Shown: piece after piece, positions 55,200-62,940 of the stretch | How the letters are laid out: each line of letters begins with the position of its first letter | Position numbering within the stretch: the stretch's first letter is position 1 | Origin: Candidatus Nitricoxidivorans perseverans | GTDB lineage: Bacteria; Pseudomonadota; Gammaproteobacteria; Burkholderiales; Rhodocyclaceae | Direction of reading: 5' to 3' | DNA length: 64,000 nucleotides | NCBI GenBank assembly: GCA_030246985.1 | Contig: CP107246.1 | Coordinates: 870,282 to 934,281, forward strand | Position numbers and translations under genes: made by a program | The notes under the pieces: generated by a model | Databases searched by the model: none | Told to the model about the DNA's origin: nothing | What the model saw: only the letters and a program-made list of their open reading frames with translations

Positions 55200-56594
55200 T
55201 CAGACGAGATAGCGATCGAGCCGGCCGAGCACCGCGGCGCGGCCCAGCACTTCCAGCACCGCGTCGATGGCCGGGCTTTGCGGCTGGCCGAGCAGCGCGA
55301 CGCGCAGGGGGATCGCCACCTGCGGCATCTTGAGGTTCGTCGCCTGGCAGGTGGCCTTGATGGCTTGGGAGAGCGCCGCCTTCTCCCACGCGCAGGCCAC
55401 CAGTCGGCCGCGCAAGTCCGCCAGCGCCGCACGGGCGGGCTGCGTGAGGTGGCTCTCGACCGATTCCGTCGAGGGATGCACCACCACGTAGAAGGGCTCG
55501 CAGGCGTCCGCCAGCTCGTTGAGGCTGCCGACGCGGTCCTTGTAGAGCGCGACGACTCTCTCCAGCGGCGCGCCCGCCTCCGGATCGACGCCGCGGCGCG
55601 CCAGTCGGCTCGCCGCCTCGCCCGCCAGGCGCACGTCGTCGGCCTGCCTGATATAGTGGGCGTTGAGCCAGTTGAGCTTTTCGGTGTTGAATTGGGCCGC
55701 CGAGGCCGTGACATGCGCGAGATCGAACCAACGCACGAACTGGTCCATGGTGAATATCTCATCGTCGCCATGCGACCAGCCGAGCCGCGCAAGGTAGTTC
55801 AGCACGGCCTCGGGCAGGTATCCGTCCTCCTCGTACTGCATCACCGACACGGCGCCGTGGCGCTTGGAAAGCTTGGTGCCGTCGTCGCCGAGGATCATCG
55901 AGAGATGGCCGTACTGGGGCACCGCCGCGCCCAGGGCTTCGAGCACGTTGATCTGGCGCGGCGTGTTGTTCACGTGGTCGTCGCCGCGCAGCACGTGAGT
56001 GATGCCCATGTCCCAGTCGTCGACGACGACGCAGAAGTTGTAGGTGGGCGTGCCGTCGGCGCGGGCGATGACGAAGTCGTCCAGCTCGGCATTGGCGATC
56101 TCGATGCGGCCCTTGACGAGGTCGTCCCAGGCGACGACGCCGTCCAATGGATTTCTGAAGCGCACCGCCGGCGCAACGCCCGCGGGCGGTTCCGGCGCCG
56201 TCCTGCCCTCTCCGGGCCGCCATCGACCGTCATAGCGCGGCTTTTCGCGCCGAGCCATCTGCGCCTCGCGCATCCGGTCAAGTTCCTCGGGCGATGCGTA
56301 GCAATGGTAGGCCGTGCCGGCGGCAAGCATCTGCCGGATCACCTCCTTGTAGCGGTCCATGCGCCGCATCTGGTAGAAGGGCCCCTCGTCGGGCGCGAGG
56401 CCCAGCCAGGCCATGCCGTCGAGGATGGCCTGTACCGCCTCCGGCGTCGAGCGAGCCACATCGGTGTCCTCGATGCGCAGGATGAACGTGCCGTGGTGCC
56501 GGCGGGCATAGGCCCAAGCGAACAGGGCGGTGCGTGCGCCGCCGATGTGGAGATAGCCGGTCGGGCTGGGGGCGAAGCGTGTGCGGACGGTCAT
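55200..56594 (-). CDS. gltX: Glutamyl-tRNA synthetase
   Basis: 464 aa class I synthetase. HIGH-type motif in [19 protein letters not shown] (about 8-18), the middle catalytic part with [34 protein letters not shown], and the KMSKS-type KLSKRHGA (about 242). It charges tRNA-Glu and supplies glutamyl-tRNA for heme and siroheme synthesis. The cysteines of a zinc site are not obvious. The element-split tRNA gene begins 108 bp upstream on the other strand. Confidence 0.96.
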   Translation of the reverse strand: MTVRTRFAPSPTGYLHIGGARTALFAWAYARRHHGTFILRIEDTDVARSTPEAVQAILDGMAWLGLAPDEGPFYQMRRMDRYKEVIRQMLAAGTAYHCYASPEELDRMREAQMARREKPRYDGRWRPGEGRTAPEPPAGVAPAVRFRNPLDGVVAWDDLVKGRIEIANAELDDFVIARADGTPTYNFCVVVDDWDMGITHVLRGDDHVNNTPRQINVLEALGAAVPQYGHLSMILGDDGTKLSKRHGAVSVMQYEEDGYLPEAVLNYLARLGWSHGDDEIFTMDQFVRWFDLAHVTASAAQFNTEKLNWLNAHYIRQADDVRLAGEAASRLARRGVDPEAGAPLERVVALYKDRVGSLNELADACEPFYVVVHPSTESVESHLTQPARAALADLRGRLVACAWEKAALSQAIKATCQATNLKMPQVAIPLRVALLGQPQSPAIDAVLEVLGRAAVLGRLDRYLV

Positions 56595-56656
56595 GGGGAA
56601 TACGTCATGTTGGAGAGGGGGAATTCTACGCCCATGCGTTGTCCTGCCGCCCCAAA

Positions 56657-56686
56657 TTGACCGCCGAACGCCGTTTGTGGTCTAAT
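56657..56686 (+). promoter_or_regulatory. Promoter of split tRNA-Val gene
   Basis: TTGACC (56657-56662), 18-bp spacer, TCTAAT (56681-56686), ending 17 bp before the tRNA start. A GC-rich discriminator (CGCGTCCCGC) follows, typical of stable RNA promoters. It still drives transcription into the inserted element. Confidence 0.6.
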
Positions 56687-56702
56687 TCGCGTCCCGCTCG
56701 GC

Positions 56703-56743
56703 GGGCGGTTAGCTCAGTGGTAGAGCACTGCCTTCACACGGCG
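56703..56743 (+). pseudogene. 5' half of tRNA-Val(CAC), cut by integration
   Basis: The acceptor strand GGGCGGT, D arm GCTC/GAGC and anticodon arm CTGCC with loop TTCACAC and GGC are present. After GGCG the sequence changes to TGGCGATAG and no T arm or acceptor partner follows. The anticodon would be CAC. The missing half should lie at the far end of the integrated element, outside the window. The last 14 bases (GCCTTCACACGGCG, 56730-56743) are also present in the complete tRNA at 56820. Confidence 0.85.
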
Positions 56744-56790
56744 TGGCGATAGTGGTAAAGCGTTAGTCAGTTTGGATATATGTAGTTTCC

Positions 56791-56818
56791 ATATCAAGTG
56801 CATGTAACCACTTGATAT
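56791..56818. repeat. Inverted repeat at left end of element
   Basis: ATATCAAGTG-CATGTAAC-CACTTGATAT, a perfect 10-bp inverted repeat directly before the element-borne tRNA. The right arm with its flank (GTAACCACTTGATAT) recurs with two changes at 62918-62932 near the integrase, so it may be an integrase or excisionase binding site. It might also form a hairpin in the run-through transcript. Confidence 0.5.
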
Positions 56819-56819
56819 T

Positions 56820-56894
56820 GCGTCGGTAGCTCAGTGGTAGAGCATCGCCTTCACACGGCGGGGGTCGGGGGTTCGAAACCCTCCCGACGCACCA
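56820..56894 (+). tRNA. Element-borne tRNA-Val(CAC)
   Basis: A complete 75-nt cloverleaf: acceptor GCGTCGG/CCGACGC, D arm GCTC/GAGC, anticodon stem TCGCC/GGCGG with loop TTCACAC (anticodon CAC), T stem GGGGG/CCCTC with loop TTCGAAA, discriminator A and encoded CCA. Acceptor and T stem differ from the host half-gene at 56703, so it is not a simple duplication. It can replace the tRNA destroyed by integration. Confidence 0.92.
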
Positions 56895-56949
56895 AGACCC
56901 CATTCCATGAAGCCATCCATGAAACATAAGCGCCCGCTTATGTAGTTTC

Positions 56950-57294
56950 TCAAGGCTTCGTGTCGTCTTTCTTGCACTCATCCAACAAGCCAGAAAGCGC
57001 ATTCTTGTACTCTGTCGTAAGCGCCTCTGCTTCCCCTTTAGGCACCTCGAAGTCGTTGCAGGTTAGTGGCCCGCATGTGTTGCACCAAGCGTTCCCCACT
57101 CCACCATCAACATCAATAATCTTTAGGTTGCCGGGGTGCTTGTGTGGAGTGATATAAAAGCACATGGGGCAGGGCCACGGCCCCCGATCTTTATCCGCCG
57201 CGTTCCACATTGTCTTGTAGCGACCTATCTTATCCGCGCGGACTCCTCCGGCTTTAAGAACTTCGACCATCTCATCTAGCATGGTGCGCGCCAT
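56950..57294 (-). CDS. Hypothetical protein with CxxC pairs
   Basis: 114 aa. Two cysteine pairs (WPCPMCFYITPHKHPG and NAWCNTCGPLTC, about residues 42 and 71) suggest a zinc ribbon. The rest is helical and charged. Family not recognised. It is the leftmost protein gene of the element and reads toward the tRNA. A hairpin ACATAAGCG-CC-CGCTTATGT (56922-56941) just after its stop may end its transcript. Confidence 0.65.
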   Translation of the reverse strand: MARTMLDEMVEVLKAGGVRADKIGRYKTMWNAADKDRGPWPCPMCFYITPHKHPGNLKIIDVDGGVGNAWCNTCGPLTCNDFEVPKGEAEALTTEYKNALSGLLDECKKDDTKP

Positions 57295-57400
57295 GTTCTA
57301 TGACTCCTCGTTAAGTTGATGGTGTTCGCTAGGCTACTCCGCGACCACTAAACCACGAAAATAATTTTGATCTGAGCACCCTAAAGCGTGTTCGCTTGGC

Positions 57401-57437
57401 TATACTGACTACATACATGGAACCATGTGCGTAGTCA
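57401..57437. promoter_or_regulatory. Dyad at resolvase promoter
   Basis: TATACT (57401-57406, possible -10) runs into a 32-bp dyad (57406-57437): TGACTAC at the left, CATGG-AA-CCATG in the centre, GTAGTCA at the right, 14 of 16 base pairs symmetric. It ends 19 bp before the recombinase start. Candidate operator or crossover site of the recombinase. Confidence 0.5.
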
Positions 57438-57455
57438 CCGAAGGGGAAGAACATC

Positions 57456-58121
57456 ATGGCAAACGGGAAATTCGTCGCTTACTATCGAGTCAGCACACAG
57501 AAACAAGGCGCCTCTGGTCTGGGTCTGGAAGCACAGAAAGCCGCTGTCGAGAGCTACCTAAACGGCGGTCACTGGGAACTGATAGGCGAGTACACCGAAG
57601 TCGAGACTGGTGGCGGTGCCAATGCCCTCGATAAGCGCCCGCAGCTAAAGGCCGCTCTGGCTGCCGCGAAGAAAGCTAAGGCCACGCTGGTTATTGCGAA
57701 GCTGGATAGGCTTGCGCGTAATGTTCACTTCGTCACTGGCCTGCTAGAGACTGGCGTCGAGTTCGTTGCCGCTGATATGCCCCACGCCAACAAGATGATG
57801 ATCCAGATACATGCCGTAATGAGTGAGTACGAACGCGACCAGATCAAGGCCAGAACTAAAGCCGCATACGATGCGAAGAAAGCTCGTCTGGCTGCTGAAG
57901 GTAAAGCGTTCATTAACAATCTAGTCAGATGCAATACGAAGCGTCAACAGGATGCTGACCAGTTCGTTGATAGCATCCGTCCGACTATCGAGACTCTGAA
58001 AGCCTCCGGCCTGTCTCAGCGTGGCATGGTTGCAGCATTGAACCAACAGGGAACACCAGCACCTAAAGGCGGTTCGTGGTCACTGTTACAACTACAACGG
58101 TGCCTTAGCCGTCTGTCATAG
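57456..58121 (+). CDS. Serine recombinase (resolvase family)
   Basis: 221 aa. The catalytic serine is in VAYYRVSTQKQ (about residue 13). Conserved arginines follow in KLDRLARNVHFV (about 82-92) and SEYERDQIKARTKAAY. The C-terminal part is shorter than in large integrases and carries a helix-turn-helix (SQRGMVAALNQQG). It may act as a resolvase or invertase for the element, which already has a tyrosine integrase. Confidence 0.9.
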   Translation: MANGKFVAYYRVSTQKQGASGLGLEAQKAAVESYLNGGHWELIGEYTEVETGGGANALDKRPQLKAALAAAKKAKATLVIAKLDRLARNVHFVTGLLETGVEFVAADMPHANKMMIQIHAVMSEYERDQIKARTKAAYDAKKARLAAEGKAFINNLVRCNTKRQQDADQFVDSIRPTIETLKASGLSQRGMVAALNQQGTPAPKGGSWSLLQLQRCLSRLS

Positions 58122-58267
58122 GCTTGCAGGTGCTTATGGTCTGGGGGGTGTCTGGTGTAAAGAAGGCCGCCCACACCCCAAGCCACACCATGCGCCTGAG
58201 CTACCACCTGAAGCACGTCGAACGTATAAAACCGGGTGCGGATTCTGCGGATTGAAACTTGACTTTA

Positions 58268-58313
58268 TGACGTTATTGTGATAAGAGCGATTATCATTAT
58301 CAATAAGGCGTCA
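58268..58313. promoter_or_regulatory. Large interrupted dyad before HTH gene
   Basis: Nested inverted arms TGACG/CGTCA, TTATTG/CAATAA and TGATAA/TTATCA around GAGCGA end 2 bp before the ATG at 58316. It could be an autoregulatory operator or a hairpin that covers the ribosome binding site. The stretch 58122-58267 holds no gene I can support, only a repeated TGCGGATT around 58236-58254. Confidence 0.45.
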
Positions 58314-58315
58314 TC

Positions 58316-58669
58316 ATGGTGCGAGTGTTCAAAATTGATCTGGACAAGGTAGCCGAGTTATCGAGCGTCGGCCTGTCCATCCGTGAGATAGCTCATTATA
58401 TTGGCATATCTGAAGATACGTTCAAAAGGCGTAGAAATGAAGACCCTGCTATTGATGAAGCCATCCAACAAGGCCGCTCGAAAGGCGTTAGCGAGGTTGC
58501 TCAGGCGCTCAAAAAACGTGCTGTAGAAGACTGCGACCCTCAGGCCATGAAGCTGTTTCTCCAATCGCTTGGCGAATCATTCGGTAAAAAATCCACGTTG
58601 GCTGTTGAGGCTGTTCCGAGCATCTGCATCAAACTGACCACGGCGGACGGCACCACGACAACCGTATAA
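58316..58669 (+). CDS. HTH protein, terminase-small-subunit-like
   Basis: 117 aa. N-terminal helix-turn-helix (VGLSIREIAHYIGISEDTFKRRR, about 18-40) followed by GRSKGVSEVAQALKKRAVED and MKLFLQSLGESFG. This order is often seen in small phage packaging (terminase small subunit-like) proteins, but a plain regulator is also possible. No large terminase is in the window. Confidence 0.65.
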   Translation: MVRVFKIDLDKVAELSSVGLSIREIAHYIGISEDTFKRRRNEDPAIDEAIQQGRSKGVSEVAQALKKRAVEDCDPQAMKLFLQSLGESFGKKSTLAVEAVPSICIKLTTADGTTTTV

Positions 58670-58703
58670 CGATCATCGCCGTCAGCACAGCCATGCTGAC
58701 CTT

Positions 58704-58735
58704 CGACCCCGGTCTGGCCTAACCTTCCGGGGTCG
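58704..58735 (+). terminator. Terminator after HTH gene
   Basis: CGACCCCGG, 14-nt loop, CCGGGGTCG (9-bp perfect stem), then TCGTATCTTT. It lies 35 bp after the stop. A second small inverted repeat, GTCAGCA-N6-TGCTGAC, stands just before it (58681-58700). Confidence 0.6.
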
Positions 58736-58743
58736 TCGTATCT

Positions 58744-59064
58744 TTAGCGCATGGTCATGAAATACGCGCCAGAATCCCAATCATCCTCAGCGTCCCTAAA
58801 CTCAACCGGGGAACCGATAACAAAGTCCTCCGGCTCCATCATGTTGATTCGCTCGACCTCGGCACGATAGGCAGCTTCTCCGGCTTCGGTCGGTTCGCAA
58901 CCATCGAGACGGGTAAAGCTACCGCCAGCGAATACCCAAGGGGTGATATTGTCATTCTCAACTTGCCAGTACAAAACCTGAAAAGCTCGTCCGGCATCGT
59001 ATGAGTAAACAAAGCATTCAGACTGACATGGGGTGAACTTGCGTTCGTCGTTACTGTGGAACAT
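58744..59064 (-). CDS. Hypothetical protein of the element
   Basis: 106 aa, soluble and acidic toward the C-terminus (EFRDAEDDWDSGAYFM). The N-terminal part has two cysteines (CQSECFVYSYD) and aromatic strands (QVLYWQVENDNITPWVFAGG). Family not recognised. Convergent with the HTH gene. Confidence 0.6.
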   Translation of the reverse strand: MFHSNDERKFTPCQSECFVYSYDAGRAFQVLYWQVENDNITPWVFAGGSFTRLDGCEPTEAGEAAYRAEVERINMMEPEDFVIGSPVEFRDAEDDWDSGAYFMTMR

Positions 59065-59096
59065 AATTTAATCTCCAATTTGCTGTTGAAACACCC

Positions 59097-59130
59097 GAAG
59101 CCCATAGAGACGGCAATCTCTATGGGCTTC
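59097..59130 (-). terminator. Strong hairpin after 76-aa gene
   Basis: GAAGCCCATAGAGA, 6-nt loop, TCTCTATGGGCTTC: a perfect 14-bp stem 4 bp beyond the stop of the minus-strand gene at 59135. Short A/T runs occur on both sides; it could act in either direction. Confidence 0.7.
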
Positions 59131-59134
59131 TTCA

Positions 59135-59365
59135 TTACTGTGCAGCACGTTCAGCACGACGCGCCGCCGCGCGGTTTGCGAACACTTGAGCCAGATCATT
59201 CATACGCTTCGCCTCCTCCGCTTTGCGATGGCGATCAAGGCCAGCGAAAAACTCGCGGTCGGCTTCCTGACGCGCCAGTGTTTCGGCGCTTGGCTGCTTC
59301 GGCTTGTTTCGGTTTGCGAAATATTCGCGGAGGTTGTCCATCGTGTTGTCAGGGCTGTATTGCAT
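59135..59365 (-). CDS. Small charged hypothetical protein
   Basis: 76 aa, almost all helical, rich in Arg, Lys, Glu and Ala (LARQEADREFFAGLDRHRK, ANRAAARRAERAAQ), so probably a coiled-coil or DNA/RNA-binding peptide. Family not recognised. Confidence 0.55.
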   Translation of the reverse strand: MQYSPDNTMDNLREYFANRNKPKQPSAETLARQEADREFFAGLDRHRKAEEAKRMNDLAQVFANRAAARRAERAAQ

Positions 59366-59434
59366 AAGTGATACTCCTTAAATTGGTGCTCTAAAAGTAC
59401 CTTCGACACTGCGCACCAAAGCGCCGAAAGTTGG

Positions 59435-59557
59435 TTAAACGTGTTGTCGAATCTGGACTCGCAATTCAACAATTTGCGCCAAAATCGAAAGTGCCTGCTG
59501 AATTGTTAGCTTGCCTCGTGCTTCTTGTACCAATTTTGTTAATCTCGCCGTGTTCAT
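59435..59557 (-). CDS. Possible 40-aa protein
   Basis: ATG at 59557 with AAAGGGA 8 bases upstream; 40 codons to TAA. Peptide starts MNTARLTKLVQEARGKLTI and continues with hydrophobic heptad-like residues (ILAQIVELRVQIRQHV), suggesting a small coiled coil. It lies between the iteron cluster and the 76-aa gene, on the same strand. Confidence 0.45.
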   Translation of the reverse strand: MNTARLTKLVQEARGKLTIQQALSILAQIVELRVQIRQHV

Positions 59558-59591
59558 CGCCGTCCCTTTCGCCGTTCAAAATCTCGCTTTA

Positions 59592-59895
59592 GGTGCCCCA
59601 GGGCACCATATGGGGCACCAGTGGTGCCCCACCTACACCTAGTCGTGGTGCGGGTTTCAGGCAAATGGGGCACCGGGGCACCAAATTTGCACATAAGACA
59701 TAGAAACCAATAATCGAACAAATAAACAAAACAAAAAGTTTCTCTCCCCTAAAATCTCCCGCGTATTTATATGTATTAGTTAGGTGCCCCAGTGCCCCAT
59801 TACCATATAAATAGAGTAAGAAGCCCATAAATACAGGGTTTGTCATGGGGCACTTATGCAAATGACAAGGTGCCCCACTGGTGCCCCGGTGCCCC
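59592..59895. repeat. Cluster of GGTGCCCC octamers, candidate replication origin
   Basis: Twelve octamers GGTGCCCC or GGGGCACC (three of them with one mismatch) lie within 304 bp of otherwise AT-rich DNA. Forward copies start at 59592, 59623, 59783, 59791 (one mismatch), 59869, 59880 and 59888; reverse copies at 59600 (one mismatch), 59612, 59667, 59675 and 59847 (one mismatch). Some are head-to-tail 8 bp apart and others form inverted pairs. They lie just after the primase/helicase gene. In phage P4 the replication protein alpha binds comparable repeats at ori and crr, so an iteron origin is likely. No convincing gene exists in 59558-59901. Confidence 0.7.
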
Positions 59896-59901
59896 ACTCG
59901 T

Positions 59902-62595
59902 TTAATCATCATTCGGCACCGTCAAGTCATATAAACGCGGTTGGTCGCCACCGATCCGAACCTTATGCAGCTTGCCGTTATCATCACGCGCACGCATGAT
60001 CTTGGCCTCGATTAGTGCTAACTCAGCGGCTTGGATATTCAGTCCCACCACCACCTCGGTCTTAAATATCTCCGGGGTGATGTAGTAGTGGGTGCCGCCG
60101 TCGTCCTCGTCGCGTCGCCATCCCACGCGGTTGTAAATGGTGTCCTGACTGACCAAGTCGACATCCGCGTCAGCAGTTTTATTGCGGTGAATCCGTTGGA
60201 ATCGGCTCATGCCGTGAGCGTGCAAGAAGGCTTTAACCTGCTCAACCGCCGACTTATGCTCATGGGCACCACTACCACCACGGGCCTTTAACCACGCCTT
60301 AAAACACGTCGTTAGCGCCTTGGTAACGTCCTCGTTACTCCATCCGGTTAGCTTGAATTCAACCGAAGCCAACATGCCAGCGGCCCAGAAAATTCCAAAC
60401 GTCTGCGCTACACGTTTAACCTGTCCGTCTGAATCCTTTATGCCTTCGGTTAGCTTGTTGGCGAACTTGTCGGCACGATCTCTAACCAGCTTGCCAATCT
60501 TGAGAACGTCACCGCCACCAAGGCTGACCAGATTCTCGATAAACATCCGACCTAGAACGCCGTGGAATCGCGCTGTATTGCGTTTGAGGATGTTGGATAA
60601 GGCTGCACCACTACCAGCATCGTGCAAGCTCTCAAAAATGCCATAGCCGCCGTCTGGAAGTGCAGGCACGTCGATTAGTCGAACCTCGATACCTGCCGTA
60701 ACTTTCTCGCCGTGGCCTGCCAGCATCTCCGCCACTGACTTCTCGCTAGACGATAACAATGGCACCCGCCACCGTTGCCCAATTCTGGCCGCGCCCGTTT
60801 GTGTTGCTCGATCCTTCGGGACGCCGTTTAGCATCATGTAGATTGACTGGCCCAAAATCTTCGGGTTAGCCTGTCCTAGCTCATCTGCCGGATAGCCCAA
60901 GTCGTTACGCAATGCTGCATTGGCTTCCATGCCGTTGTCAGTAGATCGCCACGACTTAATGAAACCATCACCACCATAAACGGACGCGCCGACCAGTAAC
61001 GCCGTGGTCTTACCCGACGATGATTGACCGCGTAGGTTTGCGCCGACGTTATCAGCACCAAGCGGGTAGAGAGTCGGCCCGGACAACATCACACAGACTG
61101 ACAGAATCAAGCGGCTGTTATCCTTACAGTAGCGCCCGATGCCTTCCTGCCACTCCTCAATCGTGCCGGCATCCTCAACACCAAGACCACGCACTAGACG
61201 ATTCTGAATCACCACTTCCTCGTCGCCTTGGTTGCCTATGGTGCGATCCGGCATAACGAAACAGTCACCCGCCTGTGTACGCTGCCACCCAAGCCGCTCA
61301 ACACACAGAACGTGCTTATCTGGCTTGGTGTTAGTCAGTGTGTGCAGTAGATAATTCTCGGCACCCTTACCGTAGCGAAGCCCGATACCACCGGACGCTA
61401 GGTCTTTAACTACCTCGCCGCTCAGAATGTCAGCATCCGCGAACGCCTTACGGTGCCGCTTATCTAGTGGGTCATGCCAAACCAACAACTTCCCAAAATT
61501 CTCGTTATGTTCGTCTCGGGTGATGGCTTCCACGGTGATTGCGTTGCAGACAATGTTGTTATTGTCGTCGCGTAGGAACTTGTCGACCTTGACTGTGCCA
61601 TCGGCCCCGGTAACGGGTGCCTGTCCTGCTTTCTTGGCTTCCTTCGCGTTGTGAAAAATCGTCGCCACGGTAATGGAACCATTAGGCTCTAGGTCGTTGT
61701 CCCATTTATCTCGTGCTGCATCCTCGTTGAACTTGTCCGAAGTCCGAGACCACTCTAACCAGATCGGATAGCCCTCGTCGCCCAGGTCGGACTTGATAGC
61801 TAGACCGTAGTCAACCCACTTTCCATATTCATCGGGAGACAGAAACGATAGCGCCACCCGTAGTTGGTCAACGTCGACCACTGGCTTTACGTTGTTCCCC
61901 ATGCCCTTAATCAAGGCCATAACGCCCTCGTTGGCTTCGCTGGCTACCTTACCCTTAGTCCGCTTGCGTTTGGCGCTTATATCGAGTCCTAGCGCGTCAA
62001 TAATCTGTTGGTGGCTGTAGATTGCCTCGGTCTGGCTAATGATCCGCACCATAACCGGCTCCGCTTTGGTATGCCAGAATCCGGGCACCCTGAGCACTCG
62101 TGCAATATCTTTGGCGTTATCGTCTGCACCGTATTGGTTGACAATGGCCTGTTGTATCGGCTTCGCTATATCCACCGGACAGTCAGTCACGCGGTAGTAC
62201 ACATGCACCTTATGCGCGGCTGAACTTTGCACCACCATCGTGGGCGTCAGTCCGTTAATGACATCCTGCGGCCTTGGGTCTGGCTTACCCTCCTCGGGAT
62301 CATCGAAGTCCGCGAAAATAGCTCGGATATGGTTAATCTCGGATGCCTTGGTGCCGCCCGCGTTGATCGTAACGAATATGCCGAAGCCCTGACGGTTGAG
62401 TTGTTCTAGCTTGGCCTGTAGTTCGCGGAAAGTGCCTGTCAGGTTCCGGGTGTTTAGTGCTGGCTCCCGTTCCTTCGGCCAAATTGCCCGGAAATTCATA
62501 ACCGTGTCTGCATCCGCACCTAGAGCGTTTAGATACCGCTCGGCTTCCTGAAAATCTGCTGTGGCCTGCCGGGCCTCGTTCATCGCCTGTGTCAT
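59902..62595 (-). CDS. RepB-type primase / DUF927 helicase replication protein
   Basis: 897 aa. N-terminal primase-like domain (about 60-200) with GFGIFVTINAGG, IRAIFADFDDPEEG (acidic metal-site residues) and VHVYYRVTD. A PriCT-type helical domain follows (LRVALSFLSPDEYGKWVDYG, about 250-320). The DUF927 helicase domain has Walker A in LRGQSSSGKTTALLVG (about 525) and Walker-B-like YPADELGQ (about 568). It should prime and unwind at the element's own origin, like P4 alpha. Its start is 3 bp after the stop of the AlpA-like gene. Confidence 0.88.
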   Translation of the reverse strand: MTQAMNEARQATADFQEAERYLNALGADADTVMNFRAIWPKEREPALNTRNLTGTFRELQAKLEQLNRQGFGIFVTINAGGTKASEINHIRAIFADFDDPEEGKPDPRPQDVINGLTPTMVVQSSAAHKVHVYYRVTDCPVDIAKPIQQAIVNQYGADDNAKDIARVLRVPGFWHTKAEPVMVRIISQTEAIYSHQQIIDALGLDISAKRKRTKGKVASEANEGVMALIKGMGNNVKPVVDVDQLRVALSFLSPDEYGKWVDYGLAIKSDLGDEGYPIWLEWSRTSDKFNEDAARDKWDNDLEPNGSITVATIFHNAKEAKKAGQAPVTGADGTVKVDKFLRDDNNNIVCNAITVEAITRDEHNENFGKLLVWHDPLDKRHRKAFADADILSGEVVKDLASGGIGLRYGKGAENYLLHTLTNTKPDKHVLCVERLGWQRTQAGDCFVMPDRTIGNQGDEEVVIQNRLVRGLGVEDAGTIEEWQEGIGRYCKDNSRLILSVCVMLSGPTLYPLGADNVGANLRGQSSSGKTTALLVGASVYGGDGFIKSWRSTDNGMEANAALRNDLGYPADELGQANPKILGQSIYMMLNGVPKDRATQTGAARIGQRWRVPLLSSSEKSVAEMLAGHGEKVTAGIEVRLIDVPALPDGGYGIFESLHDAGSGAALSNILKRNTARFHGVLGRMFIENLVSLGGGDVLKIGKLVRDRADKFANKLTEGIKDSDGQVKRVAQTFGIFWAAGMLASVEFKLTGWSNEDVTKALTTCFKAWLKARGGSGAHEHKSAVEQVKAFLHAHGMSRFQRIHRNKTADADVDLVSQDTIYNRVGWRRDEDDGGTHYYITPEIFKTEVVVGLNIQAAELALIEAKIMRARDDNGKLHKVRIGGDQPRLYDLTVPNDD

Positions 62596-62598
62596 TGC

Positions 62599-62787
62599 TT
62601 AACCTTTCTTCTTTGCCATATCTGCTACAAACTGCTCCAATGCCTCGCGGGAGTATCGGATAACACCACGACCTTTACCAATTCTCAAGTATGCCGGGCC
62701 ATCACCACGAGACCGCGCCATAGCAAGCCAACTAGGTGAAACCGCCAGCGCCGCCGCCGCTTCTTTATGCTTAAGTAATGTTTCCAT
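62599..62787 (-). CDS. AlpA-like HTH regulator / excisionase
   Basis: 62 aa. LLKHKEAAAALAVSPSWLAMARSRGDGPAYLRIG and the final IRYSREALEQFVADM form the winged-helix pattern of AlpA/MerR-type excisionases. RBS GGAG 9 bases before the ATG. Such proteins control integrase direction or activate replication genes in P4-like elements. First gene of the primase transcript. Confidence 0.85.
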   Translation of the reverse strand: METLLKHKEAAAALAVSPSWLAMARSRGDGPAYLRIGKGRGVIRYSREALEQFVADMAKKKG

Positions 62788-62807
62788 TCGTCATGCTCCA
62801 AAAGTTA

Positions 62808-62837
62808 TTGACAAATACTCTAAAATCCGCGTACAAT
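62808..62837 (+). promoter_or_regulatory. Rightward promoter between alpA-like gene and integrase
   Basis: TTGACA (62808-62813), 18-bp spacer, TACAAT (62832-62837). It reads against the integrase. A 12-codon frame follows (GTG 62854 after AAAGGA, stop TGA at 62890-62892). The product could be an antisense or leader RNA. Confidence 0.45.
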
Positions 62838-62860
62838 TACAAAAGGATTTATTGTGTCCA

Positions 62861-62889
62861 TCTGTAACATAAAAGAACAAGATTGTCAA
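62861..62889 (-). promoter_or_regulatory. Leftward promoter for alpA-like gene and primase
   Basis: On the minus strand TTGACA (62884-62889), 17-bp spacer, TACAGA (62861-62866). It is about 75-100 bp before the AlpA-like ATG and overlaps the rightward transcript region, so the two promoters face each other. Confidence 0.5.
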
Positions 62890-62940
62890 TGATGGCAACT
62901 TTGTTTAAGTATATGTCGTAACTAGTTGATATATAACGGC

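Noticed and set aside
58289-58305. Fur box-like sequence GATTATCATTATC
   Set aside because: It belongs to a larger dyad in AT-rich element DNA in front of a phage-like HTH gene; no iron gene is near.
59589-59912. 107-codon minus-strand frame through the octamer repeats
   Set aside because: It overlaps the primase stop, has no clear ribosome binding site, and its sequence follows from the GGTGCCCC repeats. A real small membrane protein cannot be fully excluded.
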